Origin: Flammeovirga sp. EKP202
Lineage (GTDB): Bacteria; Bacteroidota; Bacteroidia; Cytophagales; Flammeovirgaceae
DNA: 64,000 bases
Reading direction: 5' to 3'
NCBI RefSeq assembly: GCF_014534745.1
Contig: NZ_JACVVP010000037.1
Location: 1-64,000, forward strand
The notes beneath the pieces were generated by a model that made no database searches, was not told the origin of the DNA, and saw nothing but the letters and a program-made list of their open reading frames with translations. Positions 1 to 8,631 of this stretch are shown piece by piece. Both the position numbers and the translations under genes were made by a program. The number at the start of each line of letters is the position of its first letter. Position 1 is the stretch's first letter.

Positions 1-78
1 TTCTTTTACTTTTCATAATACTGCAATTTACTTAATTATTAATTTTGATTGCAGTCCATTTTGATGGGGTAACTATAA

Positions 79-189
79 TGGATATATCGTGGTATTTTTT
101 ATCCAGAAGATAGGATAACAGAAGAGATTAATTATAAACAAGGGAAAAAAAACGGAGAATCTATACAGTGGTATTTTAATGGAAAATGA
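79..189 (+). pseudogene. Upstream fragment of a MORN-repeat gene, out of frame with the next ORF
   Basis: An open frame from 79 reads ...YPEDRITEEINYKQGKKNGE and ends ...WYFNGK before a TGA at 187-189. This is MORN-variant repeat sequence (GKKNGE, YFNGK) that would join smoothly to the repeats of the gene starting at 186 if one base were shifted. There is no start codon in this frame after the TAA at 76-78. The simplest reading is the decayed or frameshifted 5' part of the following gene. The ATGA overlap (186-189) could also be a coupled stop/start, but the lack of an upstream start argues against two intact genes. Nothing else is seen in bases 1-78. Confidence 0.55.
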
Positions 190-611
190 AAGAAAGTGCT
201 TTTTTTAAGAACGATACACTGCATGGAAAAGTGGTTACTTACTTTGATAATGGAATTAAAAAGCAAGAAATCGAGTATAAGGATGGATTGAAAGACGGAA
301 AATCTCTTTTTTATTTTGGTAACGGAAAACTAATGGCTACCTCTTATTTTTATAAAGGTAAATCTCATGGTCAACGTATTTTGTACTACACTAATGGTGC
401 TGTTAAGATGGAATTGAATTTTGAAAATGATGTTATGAGTGGTACTCAAAAATATTTTCATGATACGGGGGATTTAGTAAAACTAGAAAACTATAAGAAT
501 GGTATTAAACAGGGTAGGCAAGAATACTATAATCTTCAAGGTCAATTGATCAAAGTGGAAAACTGTGAGAATGGTAATTGTATACCAATCAAGGATGGAG
601 GAATCCAATAG
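186..611 (+). CDS. MORN-variant repeat protein, probably 5' truncated
   Basis: A 141-residue product made almost entirely of MORN-variant (YwqK-like) repeats. About five units of roughly 23 residues follow the pattern YF.NG....E..Y..G...G, for example YFDNGIKKQEIEYKDG, YYTNGAVKMELNFEND and YYNLQGQLIKVENCENG. Such proteins are common in Bacteroidota, often exported and of unknown role, and are sometimes annotated as toxin-antitoxin YwqK antitoxins. There is no signal peptide at this start, and the upstream sequence continues the repeat in another frame, so the ATG at 186 is probably not the original start. The ORF ends 25 bases before the start of the next gene, on the same strand. Function unknown. 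Confidence 0.6.
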   Translation: MKESAFFKNDTLHGKVVTYFDNGIKKQEIEYKDGLKDGKSLFYFGNGKLMATSYFYKGKSHGQRILYYTNGAVKMELNFENDVMSGTQKYFHDTGDLVKLENYKNGIKQGRQEYYNLQGQLIKVENCENGNCIPIKDGGIQ

Positions 612-636
612 AATTTTAGTTAATTCAAACTCAAAA

Positions 637-1146
637 ATGAAGTTTATTTATTTCGTATTATTATTTTTTATTTCAAATACTATTACTGCACAAAAAAGTA
701 AATTTGAAATCATAATATCATCAACTAATCTTAGTGAGGATGTAAGTGTTCTTTCAACGAAGAATGATGAAATATTGTTTTTAGTTTATGAATTAGATAG
801 TGATGATTACCAACCTCCAGTAATTAATGAATACTTTGTTCTGGATTCATCTAGAATGGAAATCAGAATTGAAGCTGAACTAGACAGTAATAAAAGCTAT
901 CAATACTATCTGTTGGAGATGGATAGCAATAGAGATTATTTACAATTAGATCCTATCATAAGAATCCACCATAAAGCGATAATAGAGTATTTTACAAAAG
1001 GAGACTACTTGGGTATAGAGAAATATCTAGGAGATGATGATATTTTAAGTATTGATGAATTAACGATACCAATAAATAAAAAGATCAATGGTATCTTTAA
1101 AATTGATAGATATTCTTATCAAATCAAGATGGATAAACCAATATGA
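637..1146 (+). CDS. Hypothetical exported protein (169 aa)
   Basis: I start at the ATG at 637 rather than 565 because it begins a clear signal peptide (MKFIYFVLLFFISNTITAQ), whereas the upstream extension would overlap the MORN gene and carries charged residues. The mature part is acidic, with no domain I recognise. Patterns such as LVYELDSDDYQPP and YYLLEMDSNRDYLQLDP suggest a beta-rich exported protein. It probably shares a transcript with the MORN gene 25 bases upstream. Function unknown. Confidence 0.6.
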   Translation: MKFIYFVLLFFISNTITAQKSKFEIIISSTNLSEDVSVLSTKNDEILFLVYELDSDDYQPPVINEYFVLDSSRMEIRIEAELDSNKSYQYYLLEMDSNRDYLQLDPIIRIHHKAIIEYFTKGDYLGIEKYLGDDDILSIDELTIPINKKINGIFKIDRYSYQIKMDKPI

Positions 1147-1263
1147 TGTAGCCTAACACCCAAGCTATTCCGTAAGTTTGTCCAAATGCACTCTGTTTCC
1201 CTTATGCTCTCTTCTCTTCAGTTGGCATATATAAAACAGGGAGCTAAATTATAGCGTAAAAAA

Positions 1264-3045
1264 ATGAGCGACAAAAAATCTATAGCAGTACTTCCGTTTG
1301 TCAATATGAGTAATGATATTGATAATGAATACTTTTGTGATGGTGTTAGTGAGGAAATCATTAATGCATTAACCAAAATCGATCAACTTAAAGTGATTGC
1401 AAGAACATCTTCTTTTGCTTTTAAAAACAAGGAGATAGACATTAGAGAAATTGGAAATCAATTAGGTGTCAATACCATTCTAGAAGGTAGTATTAAGAAA
1501 TCTAAGAACAAAGTTAGAATCACAGCTCAATTAATTAATGTTGAAGATGGTATTCACTATTGGTCAAGAAAATATGACAGAGAATTGATAGACATTTTTG
1601 AGTTAGAAGATGAAATAAGTTTGGCTATTGCAGATGAAGTGAGAAATAATTTTGGATATTTTGAAGTACAAAGTCAATTAGTCACACAGCCCACAAATAA
1701 TGTCGAAGCCTATCAAATGTTTTTAAAAGGACGGTCATTACAATTATTATGGACGCGAGAGAGCCTAAATGAAGCTATTCAATACTATAACAAAGCAATC
1801 TCTTTAGATAAAAATTATGCAAAGGCTTATTATGCAAATTTACAGTGCTACGGCTTACTAGGTTTGTGGAATTATATGCCCCATGAACAAGCAATGCAAT
1901 TGGCGATACAAAACTTATTAATGGCCAAAGAAATCGATACTACATTGCCTGAATATCCTTTATCTTTTGTAGGGAGATTTTTCTGGGGAGAATGGGATTT
2001 TAAGAATGCTTATACACACATAAAGCAGGTATTGGACATTAATCCCAATCATATTGATGGTTTAGAAGCCATGGCGGAATTATTTTTAGCACTTGGTTTT
2101 TTTGAAGAGGCTGATATTTTCGCCAATAGACTTTTAGAAGTAGATCCGCTTTCTGCCAACAATCATTACACTTTAGCACATATTTATTATTATCGTGGTC
2201 TATATAAAAAAGCCCTTGAAAGGGTAAATTACGCTTTAACACTAAATTCAACTTTTGAGTTAGCACATCATCTTAAGTGCTATTGTCTTATTTGGTTGAA
2301 TGACAGACAAGCCTTTGATGCTTTTATTCAAAATACTTCACTTGGGCGAGAGAAAAATTTATTATTCCAACTCATAAATGGAAGAAAATTTGAAATTTCT
2401 GAGACAGATTTAAATCAACTAAAACAAGGTTATAAAGAGGCTTTAATTGTACCTTATGACCTTTTTATTCTAAGTCAGACAGCACATAAAGACCTCGCTT
2501 TTTCTCGTTTAGAGGAAATGATTTTACAGAAACGTGGGCAAATAATAAACTATAGACAAGACCCTTTTTTAAAACCACTTCACACAATTCCGGGCTTTAA
2601 AGAACTTCATGTAAGCAACTTGAGTCATGATGATATAAAGGAAATTCAAGGTGCTGAAAATAAGTTGACAACATCTATTTTAAATCAAGATGAGATTGAG
2701 AATTTAAAAAAAGATTTGCTCATTTATTTTAATGAAAACAAGCCTTATTTGAATCCAGAACTGAGCTTGAAATTTGTGGCTGAAGCCTTAGAATTGAACA
2801 CCAATAAAACCTCTTTTTTAATCAATCAGGCATTTAATAGTAACTTCAATGATTTTGTTAATCTCTATCGCTTAAAGCATTTCAAAAGTATCGCTTTAGA
2901 CCCTGAAAATGTTCATCTTACTATTTTAGGATTAGCCTACAACAGTGGATTTAATTCAAAAACTGTTTTTAATACTTTTTTTAAGAAAAGTGAAGGTACT
3001 ACTCCAAGCCGTTGGATTAAAAGTCATTCTGTAAGTACAAATTGA
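1264..3045 (+). CDS. TolB-N / TPR / AraC-type HTH fusion regulator
   Basis: A 593-residue protein with three parts. Residues 3-130 (SIAVLPFVNMSND, FCDGVSEEIINALT, VNTILEGSIKKS) match the TolB N-terminal-like domain found in many adenylate-cyclase-like and TPR regulators. Residues about 145-340 contain TPR helices (AIQYYNKAISLDKNYAKAYY, ALERVNYALTLNSTFELAHH). Residues about 485-590 are an AraC-type DNA-binding domain (LSLKFVAEALELNTNKTSFL ... ILGLAYNSGFNSKTVFNTFF ... TPSRW). There is no signal peptide or membrane helix, so it is a cytoplasmic regulator, and a ligand or partner probably binds the TPR part. The target genes are not evident. A dispersed repeat lies 78 bases after the stop. Confidence 0.8.
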   Translation: MSDKKSIAVLPFVNMSNDIDNEYFCDGVSEEIINALTKIDQLKVIARTSSFAFKNKEIDIREIGNQLGVNTILEGSIKKSKNKVRITAQLINVEDGIHYWSRKYDRELIDIFELEDEISLAIADEVRNNFGYFEVQSQLVTQPTNNVEAYQMFLKGRSLQLLWTRESLNEAIQYYNKAISLDKNYAKAYYANLQCYGLLGLWNYMPHEQAMQLAIQNLLMAKEIDTTLPEYPLSFVGRFFWGEWDFKNAYTHIKQVLDINPNHIDGLEAMAELFLALGFFEEADIFANRLLEVDPLSANNHYTLAHIYYYRGLYKKALERVNYALTLNSTFELAHHLKCYCLIWLNDRQAFDAFIQNTSLGREKNLLFQLINGRKFEISETDLNQLKQGYKEALIVPYDLFILSQTAHKDLAFSRLEEMILQKRGQIINYRQDPFLKPLHTIPGFKELHVSNLSHDDIKEIQGAENKLTTSILNQDEIENLKKDLLIYFNENKPYLNPELSLKFVAEALELNTNKTSFLINQAFNSNFNDFVNLYRLKHFKSIALDPENVHLTILGLAYNSGFNSKTVFNTFFKKSEGTTPSRWIKSHSVSTN

Positions 3046-3123
3046 AAAATAAATCATAGTTAATTCTAATTTATTTTTTGTGAGTTCAACTCTAAAAAAC
3101 GTATGAATAGTGGTTCTATTAAA

Positions 3124-3517
3124 TACATTGTAAACTAAATTACCGTTAACTTTTAATCTGTATTTCTACTAGATTTTATAAGGCCTACTTTCAAACTTCT
3201 TTCTTCTTCATTTTTGTCTTGAAACAAAAACGAAGCAAAAAATTCAAGGCATAGAAGTCAAAAGCTAAATTCCATTCCTCTCGCCTAAATGATTTTAAAC
3301 TCGCTGTGCTCAAACAGCAAAATCATTCTTAACGGCTCACTCCATGAAATTCTTGACGCTTTTCCCTTCAAGGCCGAGGGAAGAAGTAGCAAATGAATTG
3401 GGTAGAAAGTCCACTGGCGCGAATGTTAAGCGATAGCATCATTCGTGTCCTAAAGATCAGCAGAAATCTCCTGATTTCTAAACATCGTAAATATTCGAAA
3501 ACTTAGTTTACAATGTA
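3124..3517. repeat. Complete copy R1 of the modular hairpin repeat
   Basis: 394 bp bounded by inverted termini: TACATTGTAAACTAAATT at the left, and the reverse complement of TACATTGTAAACTAAGTT at the right (one mismatch in 18). From left to right it has a terminal block, module M3 in reverse (hairpin-rich, containing CCCTTCAAGGCCGAGGGA and the TTTTTGT/ACAAAAA stem), then module M4 forward, with the 26-nt hairpin at 3420-3445 and AGAAATCTCCTGATTTCT. No transposase is inside. It has the same arrangement as R7 (37510-37898), inverted. Confidence 0.85.
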
Positions 3518-3618
3518 TTGAAAGTTTTTCAAGGAAGTAATCGCAGAACAATAAATAGAATTAGTATTAGATAATTTTGAATTCGTACTTATAAGTTTTT
3601 ACTTCTTGGACCTAAAGA

Positions 3619-3717
3619 ATGAGAAAGTTCAAAAATAAGATGCTGACAATCATGTTTGATCATGAACTGAGAGTAACTCCCAATCATCTGAACCTTGCTT
3701 TTGAGGAGTTACGATAA
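3619..3717 (+). pseudogene. Possible scrap of an AraC-type HTH gene (32 codons)
   Basis: A 32-codon frame ends in ELRVTPNHLNLAFEELR, which resembles the recognition-helix region of AraC-family proteins (typical pattern: VSPNYLN..FKE). It lies between repeat R1 and a terminator-like hairpin at 3770. It may be the remains of a second regulator next to the AraC-type gene at 1264, or chance. Very short, so low confidence. Confidence 0.2.
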
Positions 3718-3769
3718 ATAACAAATAATTATATAAAAATAGATTTACTGTTCGACGATAGTAATCAAT

Positions 3770-3802
3770 AAGGCTTAGGGTGTTTTGCTCTAGGCCTTTT
3801 TT
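3770..3802 (+). terminator. Rho-independent terminator-like hairpin
   Basis: The arms AAGGCTTAG and CTAGGCCTT (one G-T pair) enclose a short loop and are followed by TTTTTT. It would end plus-strand transcription from the 1264 gene or the small ORF before it. The rest of 3518-3887 holds no recognisable gene. Confidence 0.5.
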
Positions 3803-3887
3803 GTTGGATGATTTTATAAAAAATAGCGATGATCAAGAGTAAAGTACTAAAAAGACCAAAAGAGTATCAAATCATAATTCAGAACGA

Positions 3888-3914
3888 TTGGCTATCACTT
3901 CCACCTCATCTTTG
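3888..3914 (+). promoter_or_regulatory. Candidate Bacteroidota promoter for the 3960 gene
   Basis: TTG at 3888-3890 and CATCTTTG at 3907-3914 approximate the -33 (TTG) and -7 (TAnnTTTG) elements with a 16-base spacer, about 45 bases upstream of the chosen ATG at 3960. The -7 element has one mismatch. Confidence 0.3.
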
Positions 3915-3959
3915 CACTATCAAATAATTAACAAAACAAATAATTTAAAATTCATCACT

Positions 3960-4604
3960 ATGAAAAAATTACTATTCATCGGCTTAACACTTTTTACACT
4001 AAATGTTTTTGCTCAACAAACCACCGAATTATCAAAGCAAGGTGACAATGATTTAAAATACAGAGTTAGTTTTCCGGCAATCATTTTAGGAAATTTGGGA
4101 GAAGGTGGCGAAAGAACCAACACTCAACACATTGAGCTACACATTAAACGCGAGCTTAATGCTAAAAGCATTGTGGGTATCAAATTAGCTACTTGGCGTT
4201 TATTTCAACCTATGGGTATACAATGGTGGGACGGACTCTTAGATAAAATAGATTCTAAAGAAGAATTTTATCCTGGCTATTTACGCGAGACAGGAGTAGG
4301 TTTTTCATACCAACACATGCTGTGGAAAGGACTATTTGCTTCCATTGAAGTTTTACCGCTGTTCAAAACATATTTAGACCTTGATAACAATAAAATCGCG
4401 AATGGCTTTAAACTCTACAATTCCTACCATATTGGTTATCATTTTGCTTTCGGTAAAAAGAAGCAATTTTTTATAGAACCGCAATTTCATTGTAATGTTT
4501 GGCATATTGATACCAATACCCCAGATGAGTTTAAACAACTCGATAACAAATGGGATTCCTATTTCCTTTTTGAACCAAATCTTTATATTGGTATAAAATT
4601 GTAA
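3960..4604 (+). CDS. Hypothetical exported, probably outer-membrane-associated protein (214 aa)
   Basis: The start at 3960 gives a good signal peptide (MKKLLFIGLTLFTLNVFAQQ). A longer frame back to 3888 has no leader-like features. The mature protein alternates aromatic and polar residues in strand-like segments and ends in an aromatic-rich strand (YFLFEPNLYIGIKL), as small outer-membrane beta-barrels do. No named family recognised. It lies 28 bases upstream of the serine hydrolase gene and is probably co-transcribed with it. Confidence 0.6.
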   Translation: MKKLLFIGLTLFTLNVFAQQTTELSKQGDNDLKYRVSFPAIILGNLGEGGERTNTQHIELHIKRELNAKSIVGIKLATWRLFQPMGIQWWDGLLDKIDSKEEFYPGYLRETGVGFSYQHMLWKGLFASIEVLPLFKTYLDLDNNKIANGFKLYNSYHIGYHFAFGKKKQFFIEPQFHCNVWHIDTNTPDEFKQLDNKWDSYFLFEPNLYIGIKL

Positions 4605-4632
4605 CATCGTATATCAATTTAAAGCTAACCTC

Positions 4633-5760
4633 ATGAAATATTTGCTTTTTATCTTCATCAACTTCATTGGATTATTAGCTGTCGCTCAGCAATCAATAGA
4701 AACAACAATTGAACAACGGTTGAACACTGAATTAGAAAATGAAATCATTAAAAGTGGCATTCTACATGTTTATTCAGCCTCTCGTGATATAAATTTTCGA
4801 TTAGCCGAAAGTAAAGAAGATTCTATTTCAATACACAGTCCATTTTATACAGCTAGTATTACAAAGATGCTGACTGCTACGGCTATTGGTATTTTAAAAG
4901 AGCAACAACTATTAGATTTTGAAGACAAAATTGCACTGTATTTACCAGATTCATTAATGAATAACCTTCATGTTTTGGATGGTAAAGACTATTCAAAGGA
5001 TTTAAAAATTGCACATTTACTGCAACATACCTCTGGTTTGCCCGATTATTTCACAGATATAACGAATGATGAAAGTCCAAATATCATCAATCAATTAATA
5101 ATTCAACCCAATAAATCATGGTCTGCGGAAGAAATGATTCAATTCTCAAAAGATAAGATGACATCCCTTTTTATCCCTGGAGAAGGCTATCATTATACCG
5201 ATACAGAATATGTGCTTTTAGCGTTGATTATCGAGAACCTAAGTGATTTATCGTTAGCTATGTTCTTTCAACAGTACATTTTTCAACCTTTAAACATGAA
5301 CAGTTCATACATCAATCTAAATGAAAATAAAGCAATAGTGAATAAACGACCTCTGGTGAAGTTTTATGCGGGTGACTATGAGTTATCATCACTTAAAAGC
5401 TTAAGTGCAGATTGGGGTGGAGGCGGATTGGTATCTTCAACTCAAGACCTCATTAAATTTTTTGAAGCACTCAATCAAGATAAAATTTTAAAGAAGGAAA
5501 CTCGATTAGTCATGCAACATTGGATTGATGAATCTTTTGGAATGAAATATGGTTTTGGAATACGCCAAGTAGCTTTGGATAAACTATTTAATACAGAAAC
5601 ACCCTTAGAGTTAATTGGTCATAATGGAAGTACAGCATCATTTTTATGGTATTGTCCACAACTCGACACGTACATTTCTGGTACTTTAAATCAGCTTGAG
5701 GCTTCTAAGGCTGCGATGATTTTGGTTTATGATATTCTTAGAATCATAGAAACCTACTAA
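4633..5760 (+). CDS. Serine hydrolase, class C beta-lactamase / PBP-like family
   Basis: A 375-residue exported enzyme (signal peptide MKYLLFIFINFIGLLAVAQQ). It has the three serine beta-lactamase-fold motifs: SITK (Ser75-Lys78), a YxN-like YTD (Tyr188-Asp190), and HNG (His330) near the C-terminus. The block LLQHTSGLPDYF is typical of the beta-lactamase-related serine hydrolase family (esterases, D-aminopeptidases, PBP4-like proteins). The substrate cannot be read from sequence; nothing suggests antibiotic resistance. It follows an exported hypothetical gene by 28 bases. Confidence 0.85.
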   Translation: MKYLLFIFINFIGLLAVAQQSIETTIEQRLNTELENEIIKSGILHVYSASRDINFRLAESKEDSISIHSPFYTASITKMLTATAIGILKEQQLLDFEDKIALYLPDSLMNNLHVLDGKDYSKDLKIAHLLQHTSGLPDYFTDITNDESPNIINQLIIQPNKSWSAEEMIQFSKDKMTSLFIPGEGYHYTDTEYVLLALIIENLSDLSLAMFFQQYIFQPLNMNSSYINLNENKAIVNKRPLVKFYAGDYELSSLKSLSADWGGGGLVSSTQDLIKFFEALNQDKILKKETRLVMQHWIDESFGMKYGFGIRQVALDKLFNTETPLELIGHNGSTASFLWYCPQLDTYISGTLNQLEASKAAMILVYDILRIIETY

Positions 5761-5986
5761 ATGCCGTCAAACTTTAATTATTTTAAGTAGAGAAACATCA
5801 TCTTTGGATGCTTTTCAAGCAAATAAAGTCTTTTAATACAATTGTAAGTGTGGTGAATAAGGAGGCAAGTAATAGATATTCAAGTCTCTTTTTTACCACA
5901 TTTTCAATAGTTCTTTAACTTTACGGATAGTATAACTCGAGCATAATCTGAGACAAACACTGTAGACTCTCCACAATTCAAAAGAA

Positions 5987-6577
5987 ATGATTTTAAAAAG
6001 TATAAATTATAATGGTTTTAAGTTTGAGAAGATAGACACTTCTAAAGAAAATTATGTCAGAGTAGAAGTTGGTATTTCTATGAATACTCAATATAAAGAG
6101 ATATCAAGTTTACTCAGGGAAAATTATTGTTTCGACAAAAGCGTTCATTCTATTCAAAATTCCTTCAAAGAGCCATTATTGAATAAATTCTTCAAATCGA
6201 AGAATGTCTTTGAGTACATGTCAAACTATGGGCTAAATCAAACTCAGATTGATGATTTTTTTACGATTTCCAATAGTGTAAGCGAGGGAATTGGAATAAA
6301 GGATAGTTTTTATGATTTAGGAGAACAACAACAGAGAACAATCCAGATTTACATTATGACCATTCAATACAAAGTGATTTTTGTAGAAACTGAAGGGATG
6401 TACCTTTCAATATTGCTATTAACTTATAAGCTATTAAAGGTATTTATAGATAATGGAGGTACTTGTATTGAAGTAACATATCCTCATTTTAAAAACGGTG
6501 ATGATCTTGAGGCATCTATTTCTTCAAATCCAAAAGTTATAAAAGTGGGTGAAATGACAATAAATAACAATTTGTAA
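5987..6577 (+). CDS. Hypothetical cytoplasmic protein (196 aa)
   Basis: I do not recognise this family. The ORF has no signal peptide, and a hydrophobic stretch near the middle (VIFVETEGMYLSILLLTYKL) is more consistent with a buried alpha/beta core than a membrane helix. A cysteine-containing segment (GGTCIEVTYPHF) follows. Codon use resembles the neighbours. It stands alone, with 226 bases upstream in which I see no convincing promoter. Confidence 0.5.
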   Translation: MILKSINYNGFKFEKIDTSKENYVRVEVGISMNTQYKEISSLLRENYCFDKSVHSIQNSFKEPLLNKFFKSKNVFEYMSNYGLNQTQIDDFFTISNSVSEGIGIKDSFYDLGEQQQRTIQIYIMTIQYKVIFVETEGMYLSILLLTYKLLKVFIDNGGTCIEVTYPHFKNGDDLEASISSNPKVIKVGEMTINNNL

Positions 6578-6736
6578 AAGTTCTCATTGGATAGCTAAAT
6601 ATTCTAACATTGTTTGTACTTTTACTTCTTAAGCAAAACTATTTAAAAATAACTCTCAGATGAAGGGTACCACTAAATCGGAATGTGTTACTATGCTTAT
6701 CTGAGGTTATAATTCATACTTAAAAACTAAACAAAA

Positions 6737-7072
6737 ATGAAGTACGCTGAATTTAAAATTGAAAATGATAAGATAGAGTTTCACAATTCAGTATTTGGGG
6801 TGGAAAGTGTTTTATTGAATGGAAAACCTGCTTCTAAAAAGTTCTCTTTCTCTGGGTTCGATCATTCATTGAACTTGAATTCTAAAAACTTGATTCTGAA
6901 GTCCAATTACAAACAGTTCAAGAATAGGCAAATTGAATTGGAATTAATCCAAGATGACAAGGTAATCGAAAAGCAACAAGTAAAAACCAACATTTTTCAA
7001 AGATTCATTTGGGTGTTTTTAGGCATGGGTACCTTTAAACTGTTGGATTACTTAATCGATAGCTTGACTTAG
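6737..7072 (+). CDS. Hypothetical small protein with a C-terminal hydrophobic segment (111 aa)
   Basis: No known family recognised. Residues 1-85 are polar and strand-rich (FHNSVFGVESVLLNGKPAS), followed by a hydrophobic C-terminal segment (FIWVFLGMGTFKLLDYLI) that could anchor it in the inner membrane. This layout is seen in small Bacteroidota proteins of unknown function. The gene lies in a run of unrelated short ORFs. Confidence 0.45.
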   Translation: MKYAEFKIENDKIEFHNSVFGVESVLLNGKPASKKFSFSGFDHSLNLNSKNLILKSNYKQFKNRQIELELIQDDKVIEKQQVKTNIFQRFIWVFLGMGTFKLLDYLIDSLT

Positions 7073-7186
7073 AAAATGCTTAACATTGTTTGGGAATTGA
7101 AGTTTTAAAAGGAATAGATACGAAGACTGGAATTATAGATTATATTCGTTTACAAAAAATACTGATAAGCTTGAATTAGCCTTAAA

Positions 7187-7780
7187 ATGCTCGAATTAGA
7201 AAACTATAAGAAAGAAAAACTGACAATTAATTTAAGTTGGGCCAATATATTTGGTATACTCATTCTCATTCCGATTGGGTTTGTCTTCGGAGTTCCTTTT
7301 TTTATAATTTGGAAACCTCAAATTGATGTAGGTGATTTCCTGAGTAATATGGGGCCTGAAGGATCAGAATTAGGGATGGTATCGGTATTATTTATTTTGA
7401 TTTTAGGTATTGTAGTACATGAACTGATACATGGAATTAGTTGGGCAATTTTTGCTAAGAAGGGCTTCAAATCAATAAAATTTGGTGTGCTTTGGAAGGC
7501 GCTGACACCGTATTGTCATTGCAAAGAACCTTTATATGTAAGACAATATATTATTGGGGCTATAACTCCAGCTCTATTTTTAGGTATTCTTCCTTCGCTT
7601 GTAGCAATTATGATTGGTGATTTTGGGTTGTTACTTTTCGGAATGTTTTTTACAATGGCAGCAGGAGGAGATTTTTTAGTGATTAATTTGATTCGAAAAG
7701 AAAATAGTTCTGATTTAGTACAAGATCATCCTTCTGAAGCAGGGTGTTATATCTATCGTCAGCACCAAGCCAAAAAGTGA
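7187..7780 (+). CDS. DUF3267-type integral membrane HExxH protein
   Basis: A 197-residue membrane protein with helices at about 20-42, 65-85, 120-145 and 148-170. The second helix carries HELIH (His78, Glu79, His82), the zinc-binding signature of the DUF3267 family of putative membrane metalloproteases, distantly like site-2 proteases. A later H/C-containing segment (PYCHCKEPLYVRQY) is also typical of DUF3267. Substrate and role are unknown. It is a single gene between short hypothetical genes. Confidence 0.7.
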   Translation: MLELENYKKEKLTINLSWANIFGILILIPIGFVFGVPFFIIWKPQIDVGDFLSNMGPEGSELGMVSVLFILILGIVVHELIHGISWAIFAKKGFKSIKFGVLWKALTPYCHCKEPLYVRQYIIGAITPALFLGILPSLVAIMIGDFGLLLFGMFFTMAAGGDFLVINLIRKENSSDLVQDHPSEAGCYIYRQHQAKK

Positions 7781-7831
7781 ACATAGTGAATCCTTTTATT
7801 ATTTTGTCTTAGTATCGATTAAAAGTAAACC

Positions 7832-8515
7832 ATGAAACTAGAAATACCTGAGGATTATATAGCGTTTCTTTATTGGGTAAAAGAGCGCACAGAAAACTTT
7901 TGGAGCATCAACCCAGAACATTCGGAGGCTGATTTTGTATGTGAAAAATGGATTTATGGAGCAAAATGGATAGGGTTAAGTGATGAAGAAATTGATGCTA
8001 TTGAACATCGTTACAATATTTCATTTACTCCCGAATATAGACAGTTTTTAAAGATTCTTCATACTATTGATAAAAAGGATACGATTGAGTATAAAAGTTC
8101 TGTTGATAAAGATGCTGAAATAAAAATTGAGCACATTCCATTTTTTATTATTGGTTAGAAGATGAAAAGGAAATCAGAGAAAGATTCAATTGGCCTTTCC
8201 ATACCATTTTTAAAGATGTTGAAGGGGCAAATGAAGTTTGGTTAAAATCATGGGGTCAAACAAGACCTAAATCGGATATAGAAAAAGAAAGAAGCCAAAG
8301 ACAAAACGATTCCTTTTTGGGAAGAAATGATTTTGTTTTGGAGTTCAGGTAGGTCAAGTTTTGGCAAAGAATACCCCAACCCCAAAAATAAATCGATCTT
8401 AACGATTGTCAAGACATTCACTTCTGATGATGATGAGGATAATACTCAAAAGACTTTTAATCCGTTTTTAAGTGCCATTATGTTTTCTTTAATATTAAAA
8501 TCACTTCAGAGCTAA
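7832..8515 (+). pseudogene. Frameshifted SMI1/KNR4-family gene
   Basis: Codons 1-108 from 7832 encode the start of an SMI1/KNR4 domain (GLSDEEIDAIEHRYNISFTP, EYRQFLKILHTIDKKDT) and end at a TAG at 8156-8158. Dropping one T from the run near 8143-8148 continues the domain as FYYWLEDEKEIRERFNWPFH and on to DVEGANEVWLKSWGQTRPKS. A second shift near 8295-8310 leads to a frame (KDKTIPFWEEM...) that stays open to 8515. SMI1/KNR4 proteins often serve as immunity proteins in polymorphic toxin systems, and no intact toxin gene is adjacent. The product is probably non-functional unless the window carries sequencing errors. Confidence 0.7.
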
Positions 8516-8549
8516 GGATAGAATTACTCAACTAAGAAAGTAGAAGTTC

Positions 8550-8622
8550 CCACTGGTGCAAATGTTAAGCGAAAGCGTCATTTGTGTCCTAGAAATCATC
8601 AGAAATCTCCTGATTTCTAAAC
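8550..8622. repeat. Isolated M4 module (R2) of the modular repeat
   Basis: Contains the 26-nt hairpin at 8559-8584 (stem CAAATG/CATTTG around TTAAGC...GCGT) followed by AGAAATCTCCTGATTTCT. The inverted termini and the other modules are absent. It ends about 10 bases before the next start codon, so it forms the 5' untranslated region of the HEAT-repeat gene at 8632. Confidence 0.8.
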
Positions 8623-8631
8623 ACCATAAAA

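Noticed and set aside
1147-1263. Promoter or riboswitch upstream of the TolB-N/AraC gene
   Set aside because: No TAnnTTTG element, stem-loop or conserved motif is evident in these 117 bases.
8327-8515. A 62-codon frame read as a separate small gene
   Set aside because: It continues the third fragment of the broken SMI1/KNR4 gene and its ATG lies inside that fragment.
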